A stretch of 19,123 nt of DNA from Bacteroidetes bacterium QH_10_64_37 (GTDB lineage: Bacteria > Bacteroidota > Rhodothermia > Rhodothermales > Salinibacteraceae): the NCBI GenBank assembly GCA_003023105.1, contig PXSZ01000004.1, positions 1 to 19,123 of the forward strand, read 5' to 3'. Of this stretch, positions 7,424-14,507 are shown piece after piece; the first letter of the stretch is position 1, and each line of letters opens with the position of its first letter. The notes beneath the pieces were generated by a model. The model saw only the letters and a list, made by a program, of their open reading frames with translations, had not been told where the DNA came from and searched no databases. The position numbers and the translations under genes were made by a program.

Positions 7424-7451
7424 CCTTCGCTCCTCGCCTTTCGCTCCTCGT
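7424..7451 (-). repeat. Phased heptanucleotide array between convergent gpmI and sppA
   Basis: Immediately after the gpmI stop, four 7-bp units lie in exact phase. Read on the minus strand they are ACGAGGA, GCGAAAG, GCGAGGA and GCGAAGG (consensus RCGARRR). Unlike the other arrays in the window, no inverted partner array follows; the gap to the sppA stop is only 38 bp in total. It may be a shortened member of the same repeat class. Confidence 0.65.
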
Positions 7452-7460
7452 TCGACCACC

Positions 7461-9266
7461 CTACTTAACCCTCGGAATGACCGGGAGCCGCGCCTGGATC
7501 GTTCCATTCTTCCCGACGATGCGATCCAGCACGCGCTTGTGGCGCCACAGCGTCCGCTCCAGCGGCGTCGACGCGATGGACATCCAGAGCTGAGAAGCCT
7601 GCGTGGCGAACTGTTCGTTGAGGCGCTCGAAGAGGGTCTTGGGGCGGGGGAGGATGCGCGTCTGGTACGGCCCCTCGCCCATGCCGGCGGCCTCTCCAGC
7701 GATTGCCACGGCCTCCCGGAGCGTCCCGAGCGTGTCGACGAGGCCCACCCTTTGGGCGTCAACGCCAGACCACACCCGGCCCTGCGCGACGTCGTGCACC
7801 GCAGAGGTATCCATGTTGCGCCCCGAGGCCACGCGCTGGAGGAAGGTTTGATAGGTCGCGTCGATGGATTGGCCGATTAGGCGCCGCTCGCTCGGCGCAA
7901 GCGGCTGGCTCGGCAGGTACATGTCGGCGTACGGGCTGGTGCGGACGCCGTCGAACGTGATGCCCAGATGGTCCTTAAACAGTTCCTGCGCGTCGAGCAG
8001 CAGCCCGATGACCCCGATGGACCCGGTGGTCGTGGTGGGATTGGCGACAATCGTGTCGGCGGCCGCGGCGATGTAGTAGCCACCTGACGCGGCCACGTCG
8101 CCCATCGAGACGACGACGGGCTTCTCGTCGGCGGTTTGCTCCACGGCGTGCCACATCGCCTCAGAGGCCGAGGCGCTCCCGCCCGGCGAGTTGATCCGGA
8201 GCACCACCGCCTCCGTCGAGGCCGACGTGCGCGCCGTTTCGAGCGCGTCGATCAGGTTGGTCGAACCAAGGATTTGTTGGTCGGGGGCGAAGGGGTTCTC
8301 GTCCGGGTCGCCGGGGACAATGTTGCCCAGGCCGTACACGATGTCCACGGTGCCCGTGCCGGTGTACGACACGCCGGCCCCCGTCGCCGGGACGCGCTTG
8401 TACTCCGACAGACCGACGGTCGACAGGTCGGATCCAGCGGATTGCCCGACCATGTTGCGGAGGGCGGCGCGTACCTCGCTTTGGTAGCGGATGCCGTCGA
8501 TCAGCCCCTCCTCCATGGCCGCCGATGCCTTGAGGAGCGGATCCTCGTCCGCCATTGCCTTCAGCGAGTCGACCGAGAGCGAGCGGTTGGCGGCGATCGC
8601 TTCGGCAAACTGAGAGCTGGTGGTCGTCAGCAGGGCCTGGAGCTGCTCGCGGTTTGCCTCCGACAGGTCCGAGCGCACGAAGGACTCGGCGGCGCTCTTG
8701 TACTCGCCCGCGCGGATCACCTGCGGCTCCACCCCAATCTTGTTGAACGCGCCCTGGAAGAACGGCAAAATGTTCGCGAAGCCGTTGTACTCGAAGGTGG
8801 ACTGCGGCCCCACGAACACGCTGTCGGCCGCGCTCGCCACGAAATAGCTTTTCTCGCCCATTCCGAACTCCGCGCCGGACGCAATCACGGGCGTGCCGTT
8901 CGCCGCCACCTGCTCCACCGCTTGCCGCACCTCCTGTAGCGTTCCCCAGCCCGCCGAGAGGCCCTTCGTCCGCAGCCACACCGCCTCGATGCGGTCGTCC
9001 GAGCTCGCCTTGCGGAGCGAGGTTTGGAGGTCGCGCAGGTCGTAGCTCCGCCCGCCCCCGAACACCTCCTGGAAGGGATCGTCGGCCGCGCGCTCCGGAA
9101 TGTCACCGTTGAGCGGCACGGTGAGGACCGATCCGGACTGCACGGTAGGCGTCTGGTCGGCAGAGAGGGACAGGGCAAAAAAGAAGAACACGAAGAACAG
9201 GACGATGAGCCCGAGTGCCAGCAGCGTGCCAATGACGCTGGCGGCGAGGGTGGAGAGAAAACGCAT
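7461..9266 (-). CDS. sppA: Signal peptide peptidase SppA (long, two-domain type)
   Basis: Membrane-bound serine protease with its catalytic part outside the cytoplasmic membrane. It degrades signal peptides and membrane-associated fragments using a Ser/Lys dyad. The 601-residue length matches the long, duplicated form (E. coli 618). One N-terminal membrane anchor spans residues 8-34. The first domain holds the general-base lysine, K190 in GEYKSAAESF (compare GTYKSAVEPF, K209, in E. coli). The second domain holds INSPGGSASASE and the nucleophile S394 in DVAASGGYYIA, followed by ANPTTTTGSIGV. Both catalytic residues are therefore present. The ATG at 9266 gives a short basic N-terminus before the anchor; there is no ribosome binding site. 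It is transcribed divergently from hrcA across a 471-bp gap and convergently with gpmI. Confidence 0.95.
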   Translation of the reverse strand: MRFLSTLAASVIGTLLALGLIVLFFVFFFFALSLSADQTPTVQSGSVLTVPLNGDIPERAADDPFQEVFGGGRSYDLRDLQTSLRKASSDDRIEAVWLRTKGLSAGWGTLQEVRQAVEQVAANGTPVIASGAEFGMGEKSYFVASAADSVFVGPQSTFEYNGFANILPFFQGAFNKIGVEPQVIRAGEYKSAAESFVRSDLSEANREQLQALLTTTSSQFAEAIAANRSLSVDSLKAMADEDPLLKASAAMEEGLIDGIRYQSEVRAALRNMVGQSAGSDLSTVGLSEYKRVPATGAGVSYTGTGTVDIVYGLGNIVPGDPDENPFAPDQQILGSTNLIDALETARTSASTEAVVLRINSPGGSASASEAMWHAVEQTADEKPVVVSMGDVAASGGYYIAAAADTIVANPTTTTGSIGVIGLLLDAQELFKDHLGITFDGVRTSPYADMYLPSQPLAPSERRLIGQSIDATYQTFLQRVASGRNMDTSAVHDVAQGRVWSGVDAQRVGLVDTLGTLREAVAIAGEAAGMGEGPYQTRILPRPKTLFERLNEQFATQASQLWMSIASTPLERTLWRHKRVLDRIVGKNGTIQARLPVIPRVK

Positions 9267-9737
9267 GGATGGAAGCGGTGGATCTGGAAGTCAGTAGAGG
9301 TCGAGCAGCGCTGGTGTGCGGCTATCGGGGATGTAATCCAGGTTGTGCCCTAAGTTCTTGCCCTTTGCTTTTGCTCTCCGTTCGGCCCGACGCGGGGACG
9401 CGGAGAAAGGGGGATGCCACGAAGCAACGACCTTCCCGCGTCTTCGTGTCTCCCCCTCCCCGTGTCCATATGATAGGTTGCAGCCCGGACTATGTATTCG
9501 ATAAAGGGACCGGCCGTTTCAATGGTTCACGATTCTTACAACTCTCGATCCGAAACGGAAACTCAAAACGACTCGTCAAGTACAGAAACGCCACTACCCT
9601 GCCCCACCGCCCGGCGGACGATTCCCGATTTTCCCTCTCGTCGGGTCCGTCGGGACCCACCGGCGAACGGGGAGCGGGCAGCCTGATCTCGTGACGGACT
9701 GGACCCCAGTGTACGCACCATCGTTTCTCTGAGTGCC
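9267..9737. other. 471-bp non-coding gap between divergent sppA and hrcA
   Basis: No convincing gene: the open frames here have no family features and cross the repeat. The gap holds the octanucleotide palindrome at 9389-9466. To its right is an AT-richer stretch in which TTGCAG (9478-9483) and GATAAA (9500-9505) are 16 bp apart, a weak promoter-like pair about 230 bp before hrcA. I searched both strands for the CIRCE operator (TTAGCACTC and its inverse, 9 bp apart) and found no acceptable copy. Confidence 0.6.
9389..9466. repeat. Phased octanucleotide palindromic array upstream of hrcA and sppA
   Basis: On the plus strand five 8-bp units beginning with GA run in phase from 9389 to 9428: GACGCGGG, GACGCGGA, GAAAGGGG, GATGCCAC, GAAGCAAC. 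On the minus strand, from 9466 down to 9435, four units run in phase: GACACGGG, GAGGGGGA, GACACGAA, GACGCGGG. The arms 9396-9424 and 9442-9467 pair along most of their length, closing with a perfect CACGAAG/CTTCGTG segment and a 17-base loop. Same architecture as 5625-5728 and 10895-10961, with a different unit. Confidence 0.75.
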
Positions 9738-10829
9738 GTGAGTTCCGTTGAGCCCAGCGATGATCGTCCGTCTCTCAGCGAGCGCGAGCGCACCATCCTC
9801 CGCCTCGTCGTCGAGCAGTTCGTCGACACGGCGGGGCCGGTCGGATCGCGATCGCTGGCAAAGGACACCAATGTCGATCTCAGCCCCGCCTCCATCCGCA
9901 ACACCATGGCGGACCTGGAGGACATGGGCTACCTGGACCATCCGTACACGTCCGCCGGCCGCATCCCCACCCGGCTCGGGTACCGCACGTTCGTCGACGA
10001 GCTGATGGACACCCCCGAGCTGTCGGAGGTGGAGCGGGAAGTGCTCAAGGTGAAACTCGCCCGCCTCGTGGGCGACACCGACGAGCTGCTGAGCGAGAGC
10101 ACGCGCCTGCTGAGCAAGCTTACGAACCTGCTCGGCATCGCCCTCTCGCCCCGGCTCTCGACCGCCGTGCTGGACCGGCTCGACATCGTCCCGCTGTCCG
10201 GGTCGCGCCTCATGTTCGTGCTGAGCGTGGAAGGGGGGCTCGTAAAGACGGTTGTCCTCAGCTTCGACGCGGACCTGTCGCGGTCCAAGATCGACCGCAT
10301 CGTATCGGTCCTCAACGAGCGGGTCGCCGGCCTCACCCTGCGCGAGATCCGCGAGACCTACGAGGAGCGCCTCAAGGACCTTCCCGATGGCACCGGCCTG
10401 ATCCAGCTCGTCCTCGACGAAGCGTCGCTCCTCTTCAGCGAGCCGGATGAAGGTCGCCTGCAGTTTGACGGCACGCAGAACATTCTGTCCCAGCCCGAAT
10501 TCCAGGAGCCGGACGATGTGCGTCACCTGATCGAGACCATCGAAGACGAGGACCGCGTCGTGCAGGTCCTTGAAAATCTGTTCGAAGCGAATCCCGACGC
10601 CGTGGGACAGGCCGTCGTTCGCATCGGAAGTGAGACCGACGAGGCCGAGATGGACGACTTCTCGATCGTGCTGTCTCCCTACCGGCTTGGCGACACGGTG
10701 GGCTCCCTGGGCGTAATCGGCCCCAAGCGGATGGACTACGGCCGCGCCGTGGCCCTCGTCGAGAACATAGCTGCCGTCGTAAACCGGCCTTCGGACGACG
10801 AGGCAGCGGATTCGTCGGTTCCGTCGTAG
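9738..10829 (+). CDS. hrcA: Heat-inducible transcription repressor HrcA
   Basis: Cytoplasmic repressor that binds CIRCE operators upstream of groESL/dnaK-type chaperone operons and is itself kept active by GroEL. The 363-residue protein starts at GTG 9738. Residues about 14-85 form the winged helix-turn-helix, with the characteristic RERTILRLVVEQFVDTAGPVGS, SPASIRNTMADLEDMGYL and HPYTSAGRIPT segments. The remainder is the GAF-like dimerisation domain, including a YRLGDTVGSLGVIGPKRMDY block near the C-terminus that is highly typical of HrcA. It is first in the hrcA-grpE-dnaJ block. No CIRCE is visible upstream, so autoregulation is not supported by this sequence. The gap to grpE is 186 bp and contains a heptad palindrome, so co-transcription is uncertain. 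Confidence 0.95.
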   Translation: MSSVEPSDDRPSLSERERTILRLVVEQFVDTAGPVGSRSLAKDTNVDLSPASIRNTMADLEDMGYLDHPYTSAGRIPTRLGYRTFVDELMDTPELSEVEREVLKVKLARLVGDTDELLSESTRLLSKLTNLLGIALSPRLSTAVLDRLDIVPLSGSRLMFVLSVEGGLVKTVVLSFDADLSRSKIDRIVSVLNERVAGLTLREIRETYEERLKDLPDGTGLIQLVLDEASLLFSEPDEGRLQFDGTQNILSQPEFQEPDDVRHLIETIEDEDRVVQVLENLFEANPDAVGQAVVRIGSETDEAEMDDFSIVLSPYRLGDTVGSLGVIGPKRMDYGRAVALVENIAAVVNRPSDDEAADSSVPS

Positions 10830-10894
10830 CGCGTTCGCAAGGCTCATTTTTCAGATGTTGGTGCCGTTCCCCAGCCTGCTGCTGAGGTGAAAAT

Positions 10895-10961
10895 CGTAAT
10901 GCGTGAGGCGTGACGCGTGAGGTCGAGGGAGGGTTCTACGTTTTACGGATCACGTTTCACT
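10895..10961. repeat. Phased heptanucleotide array followed by its inverted array, between hrcA and grpE
   Basis: Four 7-bp units in exact phase on the plus strand at 10895-10922: CGTAATG, CGTGAGG, CGTGACG, CGTGAGG (consensus CGTRANN). After an 11-bp spacer (10923-10933), four units of the same consensus lie in exact phase on the minus strand at 10961-10934: AGTGAAA, CGTGATC, CGTAAAA, CGTAGAA. The arrangement is head-to-head, 4 + 4, with both arms 28 bp long. It sits in the 186-bp gap between hrcA and the likely grpE start. The long open frame that runs through it into grpE is probably non-coding there. Confidence 0.8.
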
Positions 10962-11015
10962 TCGCGTCTGTCGCCCGTTCTCCGTTCCCGCACGAACCAG
11001 AACCATTTTCCGACT

Positions 11016-11669
11016 GTGAGCACAGATCAGCCCGACGCTCGTGAAATGACAAACGAATCGACGCAGGATTCGGACGCCGCCGGCAAAGAGACCGAGGCTG
11101 AGCAGGCGGACGAGCAGGCCGCGGACATCGAGGCCCTCACCGAGGAGCTCGAACGCTTCCGGGAAGAGATTGAGGACTTGAAAGAAGAACGAGATGAGCT
11201 TAACGACCGACTGCTCCGCAAGGCGGCGGACCTTGAGAACCTTCGTCGCCGGATGGACCGGGAGAAGAAGCGCCGCCACGAGGCGGGCAAGGTTGCGGTC
11301 CTCGAATCGATGCTCGAGGTGCTGGACGACTTTGAACGATCGCTTGCGGCGGCCCGGGATCTCGACGATTCCGAGGACCCGGAGGCGGCCTACGAGTCCC
11401 TGAAGGGCGGCGTCGAAATGGTCTTTCGCAAGTTCCGGGACGAGCTCCAGTCCCTCGGCGTGGAGCCCATTGAGGCTGAAGGGGAACCGTTCGACGAGCA
11501 GCTGCACGAGGCGATGATGCGACAGCCCTCCGAGGAGGCCGAGCCCGGCACGGTACTGCAGGAAATCCAGAAGGGCTACACGATGGGCGATCGCGTGCTT
11601 CGCCACAGCCGGGTCGTCGTGGCTGCCGAGTCGTCGGGGAATGGTGAGGTCGACGGCTCCGCCGGCTAA
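11016..11669 (+). CDS. grpE: Nucleotide exchange factor GrpE
   Basis: Dimeric cytoplasmic cochaperone that releases ADP from DnaK. The N-terminal 40 residues are very acidic and probably disordered. A long helix (about residues 43-95) forms the coiled coil, including LLRKAADLENLRRRMDREK, a strong GrpE marker. The C-terminal beta domain contains GVEPIEAEGEPFDEQLHEA and the family-ending pattern GYTMGDRVLRHSRVVVA. The GTG at 11016 gives 217 residues; ATG at 11046 is an alternative 10 residues shorter. The frame is open upstream to 10917, but that part runs over the heptad repeat and is not GrpE-like. Downstream, dnaJ follows after 105 bp. dnaK, which often lies between grpE and dnaJ, is absent. 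Confidence 0.93.
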   Translation: MSTDQPDAREMTNESTQDSDAAGKETEAEQADEQAADIEALTEELERFREEIEDLKEERDELNDRLLRKAADLENLRRRMDREKKRRHEAGKVAVLESMLEVLDDFERSLAAARDLDDSEDPEAAYESLKGGVEMVFRKFRDELQSLGVEPIEAEGEPFDEQLHEAMMRQPSEEAEPGTVLQEIQKGYTMGDRVLRHSRVVVAAESSGNGEVDGSAG

Positions 11670-11774
11670 CCTGGATCACCGCCGGACCCTTGCGGTGGGG
11701 GAGGACCTCCGCCCGACCCGCGGCTCAGCGTCTCGATCCGGCGACGTGTTCTTTTCAACGAACCTGTACCGTAC

Positions 11775-12947
11775 ATGCCGAACGACTACTACGACATTCT
11801 CGGGGTCGACGAAAATGCTTCCGACAAGGAGATTAAGTCGGCCTACCGGGAGAAGGCGATGGAGTACCACCCGGACCGCAATCCGGACGATCCGAAGGCC
11901 GAGAAGAAATTCAAGAGGGCCTCCGAGGCGTACGAGGTCCTGTCGGACCCCGAGAAGCGCAAGCGCTACGACCAGTTTGGGGAAGCGGGCCTCGGCGATG
12001 GCGGGGCCGGCGGACGGGGTCGGGGACGCGGCTTCCACGACATCGAGGACATCTTCGACGCCTTCAGCGACATCTTCGGCGGCGCTCGGGGCGCCGGTCG
12101 AGGACGGGGGCGCGGGGGGCGTGCGGATCGGGGGCGCGGCCGACCCGGCAGCGACCTTCGGGTGTCGCTCCCGCTGACGCTCGAAGAGATTGCGGAGGGG
12201 ACGGAAAAGAACCTCAAGCTCCAGAAGTATCTGGAGTGCGAGGTGTGCGACGGCACCGGGGCCGAGGGCGGAATGGGGGGCGAGAATTTCTCGATGTGCC
12301 CGGAGTGCGACGGCACGGGCGAGATTCGCCAGGTGTCCCGCTCCGTGTTCGGCCAGATGGTGAACGTGCAGCCGTGTCCGCGCTGTGAGGGGGACGGCCG
12401 CATCATCGAAAATCTGTGTGACGAGTGTGGCGGCGAGGGCCGGGTTCAGGGCGAGGAGTCGATTTCGATCAATGTGCCCCCGGGCGTCATGGAGGGCAAC
12501 TACCTCACCCTCGCCGACGCTGGCAACGCGGGTCTCCGCGGCGGCCCCTCCGGCGACCTGCGCATCGAGATCGAGGAGAAGCCCCACGAGCACTTCGAGC
12601 GGGACGGGCTCGACATCTACTACGACCTTCACCTGTCCTTCCCGGAGGCGGCCCTCGGCACCGAGGTGGACGTGCCCACCCTGGAGGGCCGGGCCCGCCT
12701 GGAGGTGGATCCCGGGGTGCAGGCCGGCAAGATCCTGCGCATGCGCAGCCGTGGCCTCCCGGACCTCGAAGGACGCGGGCAGGGCGACCAGATGATCCGC
12801 GTGCACGTGTGGACGCCGAAGGACCTTACGCCCGAAGAGCGCGAGCTCCTCGGACAACTGCGGGAACACGACAACTTCCAGCCCCGGCCGTCTCAGGAGG
12901 AGCCTGAGAAGTCGTTCTTTCGCCGCGTATCCGATGTCTTTTCCTAA
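11775..12947 (+). CDS. dnaJ: Chaperone protein DnaJ (type I Hsp40)
   Basis: Cytoplasmic cochaperone that delivers substrates to DnaK and stimulates its ATPase. The 390-residue protein has the J domain at 4-67 with HPD at 32-34, and a glycine-rich linker at 71-125 containing two DIF motifs. The zinc-binding region has four CxxCxGxG repeats: C155/C158, C175/C178, C201/C204, C215/C218. The C-terminal substrate-binding domains end around residue 365. All elements of a complete type I DnaJ are present. The linker is unusual: it is dominated by Arg-Gly repeats ([14 protein letters not shown]) rather than Gly-Phe. The ATG at 11775 starts [11 protein letters not shown], the normal DnaJ N-terminus. 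The 105-bp leader contains a CACCGC/GCGGTG stem (11677-11697) without a T tract. A terminator-like hairpin follows the gene. Confidence 0.97.
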   Translation: MPNDYYDILGVDENASDKEIKSAYREKAMEYHPDRNPDDPKAEKKFKRASEAYEVLSDPEKRKRYDQFGEAGLGDGGAGGRGRGRGFHDIEDIFDAFSDIFGGARGAGRGRGRGGRADRGRGRPGSDLRVSLPLTLEEIAEGTEKNLKLQKYLECEVCDGTGAEGGMGGENFSMCPECDGTGEIRQVSRSVFGQMVNVQPCPRCEGDGRIIENLCDECGGEGRVQGEESISINVPPGVMEGNYLTLADAGNAGLRGGPSGDLRIEIEEKPHEHFERDGLDIYYDLHLSFPEAALGTEVDVPTLEGRARLEVDPGVQAGKILRMRSRGLPDLEGRGQGDQMIRVHVWTPKDLTPEERELLGQLREHDNFQPRPSQEEPEKSFFRRVSDVFS

Positions 12948-12957
12948 CGGACATTTT

Positions 12958-12997
12958 CGGGGCGGATCTCCTCGGCGCGAACGGCGGCCCCGTCTTT
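12958..12997 (+). terminator. Possible intrinsic terminator after dnaJ
   Basis: CGGGGC (12958-12963) pairs with GCCCCG (12987-12992), followed by a T-rich run (GTCTTTTCATTT). The 23-base intervening segment makes a large loop, so the structure is weaker than a classical terminator. Its position, 11 bp after the dnaJ stop and before the separately organised flavin reductase gene, supports the assignment. Confidence 0.4.
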
Positions 12998-13082
12998 TCA
13001 TTTAAGGAGGGCCTGAATCGGGGATGACCGGAAAGCCGTCCCTCGATCCCGCTCCCACTGGCACGCATCGGGTTCGCCCTCC

Positions 13083-13622
13083 ATGGCCGAAGAACCAAGT
13101 ACGTTTCGCGCCTCGATGCGTCGGGTGCCCTCGCCCGTCGTGGTCGTAACGGCCCAGGGGCCGCGAGAGGCCCGGGGCATCACGATCGGTTCCCTTTCGA
13201 GCGTCGCGCTCGACCCGCCCCTCGTGAGCTTCAACGTGGCCCGCGACTCGCGCATGTTCGAGGTGATGGAGGGCTGCGAGCGATTTGCGGTGCACGTGCT
13301 GGGAGAAAACCAGGCGCACCTGGCGAAGCAGTTTGCCGTGCCCGATCTCAGCGGCGCCGAGCAGTTCGAGTCGGTGCCTCACGTCCGCGATCCCCACGGC
13401 ACGCCCATCCTTGAGGGCGGGTCGGCCGTGCTCCACTGTCGCCACCACGACTCGATGGCCGCCGGAAAGCACCGGCTGTACGTGGGCCTCGTTGAGGAGG
13501 TAGAGGAGCGTCCGGATCGGGGGGCGGTGATGTACTACAAGAGCAGCTACCGGGGCGTGGGCAGTGAGTTGCGGTCCACCCGGTTGGCCCCCGTAAACCG
13601 CGCGTCGAGCGACTCGTCCTGA
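13083..13622 (+). CDS. Flavin reductase-like / FMN-binding split-barrel protein
   Basis: A 179-residue protein of the flavin reductase-like family, which binds FMN and reduces flavin with NAD(P)H, often as partner of a monooxygenase. Signs are FRASMRRVPSPVVVVTAQ at the start, ARGITIGSLSSVALDPPLVSFNV (flavin phosphate and ring region), FAVHVLGENQAHLAKQFA, and a late HRLYVGLVEEVE strand followed by YYKSSYRG. Length and motif order match single-domain members (about 160-190). The ATG at 13083 places this pattern right at the N-terminus. No oxygenase neighbour is present, so the physiological partner is unknown. Its last 76 bp are antisense to the end of the convergent TIGR02757 gene. The family call is strong; the exact substrate is not known. 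Confidence 0.85.
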   Translation: MAEEPSTFRASMRRVPSPVVVVTAQGPREARGITIGSLSSVALDPPLVSFNVARDSRMFEVMEGCERFAVHVLGENQAHLAKQFAVPDLSGAEQFESVPHVRDPHGTPILEGGSAVLHCRHHDSMAAGKHRLYVGLVEEVEERPDRGAVMYYKSSYRGVGSELRSTRLAPVNRASSDSS

Positions 13623-14404
13623 GCCCCGACCCCGAAGAAGGCGAAATCGTACCGGACGGGGTCCGACGCGCAGAAGTGGCGGCAGAGGGCCGTGAGGCGC
13701 CGGACGGCTTTCCAGTCGTTAGTCTTCCGCGTCAGCAGTCCCAGCGAGCGCGCCTGCCGTCCCACGTGCACGTCCACCGGCAGCATTAGCTCCGAGGGCT
13801 CCAGGAAGGACCACAGGTTCAGGTCCACCGGCCCCGGCCGCACCATCCAGCGGAGGTACATGTTGAGCCGCTTGCAGGCGCTGCCCGCCTCGGGCCGCGC
13901 CAGGTGCTTGCGGAGGCGCTCGGGGGTCTCATCGTTGATCGTGAGCAGGGTCGTGCTCACGCCCTGGAGCATGGTCGCCACGGCAGAACCCTCCGCGTCC
14001 TCCGCCTCGTCGGGACGATGCGCCTCGAAGAGTCCCTCCACCGTCTCGTGGCGGTCGAGCGCCGCGCGGAGGTTGGTCGTCAGCCAGATCGCGTCGATGG
14101 GCTGGAAGGTGCGGTGGACAAAATCGTCGAGCGCAGCGGCGTCCCGACGACTGTCGGGATTGAACGTCCGCACGAAGCGGTACGGCGCGTGGTTCATGCG
14201 CTCGCACAGCTCCTCGAGCTTGCGGAGCATCACGTCGCGCCGCCCCCACGCCAGCAGCGCCGCGTAGAGACCGATCACCTCCTGGTCGCGCGGGTCGTCG
14301 AACGCGTGCGGGATGGAGATGGGATCGTCGTCGATAAAGGCGGGCCGCTCGTGCCGGTTGACGAGCGTGTCGAGGTACTCGCGGAGGGCGTCGAGAGAAG
14401 CCAC
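13547..14404 (-). CDS. TIGR02757 / DUF2400 family protein
   Basis: A conserved protein of unknown function, common in Bacteroidota and spirochaetes. Family hallmarks: RPAFIDDDPISIPHAF near the N-terminus, GLYAALLAWGRRDVML, GSACKRLNMYLRWMVR (174-189), LPVDVHVGRQARSLGLLTRK (208-227) and DPVRYDFAFFGVG (248-260). The GTG at 14404 (285 residues) aligns the N-terminus with the usual family start; a TTG at 14413 would add three residues. The longer open frame upstream is not conserved. The K-R-L-N-M / V-D-V-H-V-G-R pair resembles the Lys...Asp layout of helix-hairpin-helix DNA glycosylases, but this is my reading, not an established function. The C-terminal 25 residues are poorly conserved and overlap the flavin reductase gene on the other strand. 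It lies 103 bp after the first PVDGG-tail gene on the same strand. Confidence 0.85.
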   Translation of the reverse strand: MASLDALREYLDTLVNRHERPAFIDDDPISIPHAFDDPRDQEVIGLYAALLAWGRRDVMLRKLEELCERMNHAPYRFVRTFNPDSRRDAAALDDFVHRTFQPIDAIWLTTNLRAALDRHETVEGLFEAHRPDEAEDAEGSAVATMLQGVSTTLLTINDETPERLRKHLARPEAGSACKRLNMYLRWMVRPGPVDLNLWSFLEPSELMLPVDVHVGRQARSLGLLTRKTNDWKAVRRLTALCRHFCASDPVRYDFAFFGVGAQDESLDARFTGANRVDRNSLPTPR

Positions 14405-14507
14405 GGAAGTCAACGCAAGCCTTGTGCGGAGACAGCACCGTATCGGGACGGAAAGCCCGGACGGACGTTCCGGGAGGAGGGAGATGCTGTCTTCCACGAG
14501 AGAGGGC

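Noticed and set aside
9269..9694. 141-residue open frame in the sppA-hrcA gap
   Set aside because: It crosses the octad palindrome, has no family motif and lacks the acidic composition of real proteins here.
9714..9736. Possible CIRCE-like operator (GCAC ... GAGTGC) just before hrcA
   Set aside because: Only short fragments match, the two halves are not symmetric and the spacing differs from the fixed 9 bp of CIRCE.
10917..11015. Longer GrpE starting at the ATG at 10917
   Set aside because: The added residues are coded by the heptad repeat and are basic and unlike GrpE N-termini; GTG 11016 or ATG 11046 are better.
11677..11710. Terminator or riboswitch between grpE and dnaJ
   Set aside because: There is a clear 6-bp stem but no T tract and no recognisable riboswitch core.
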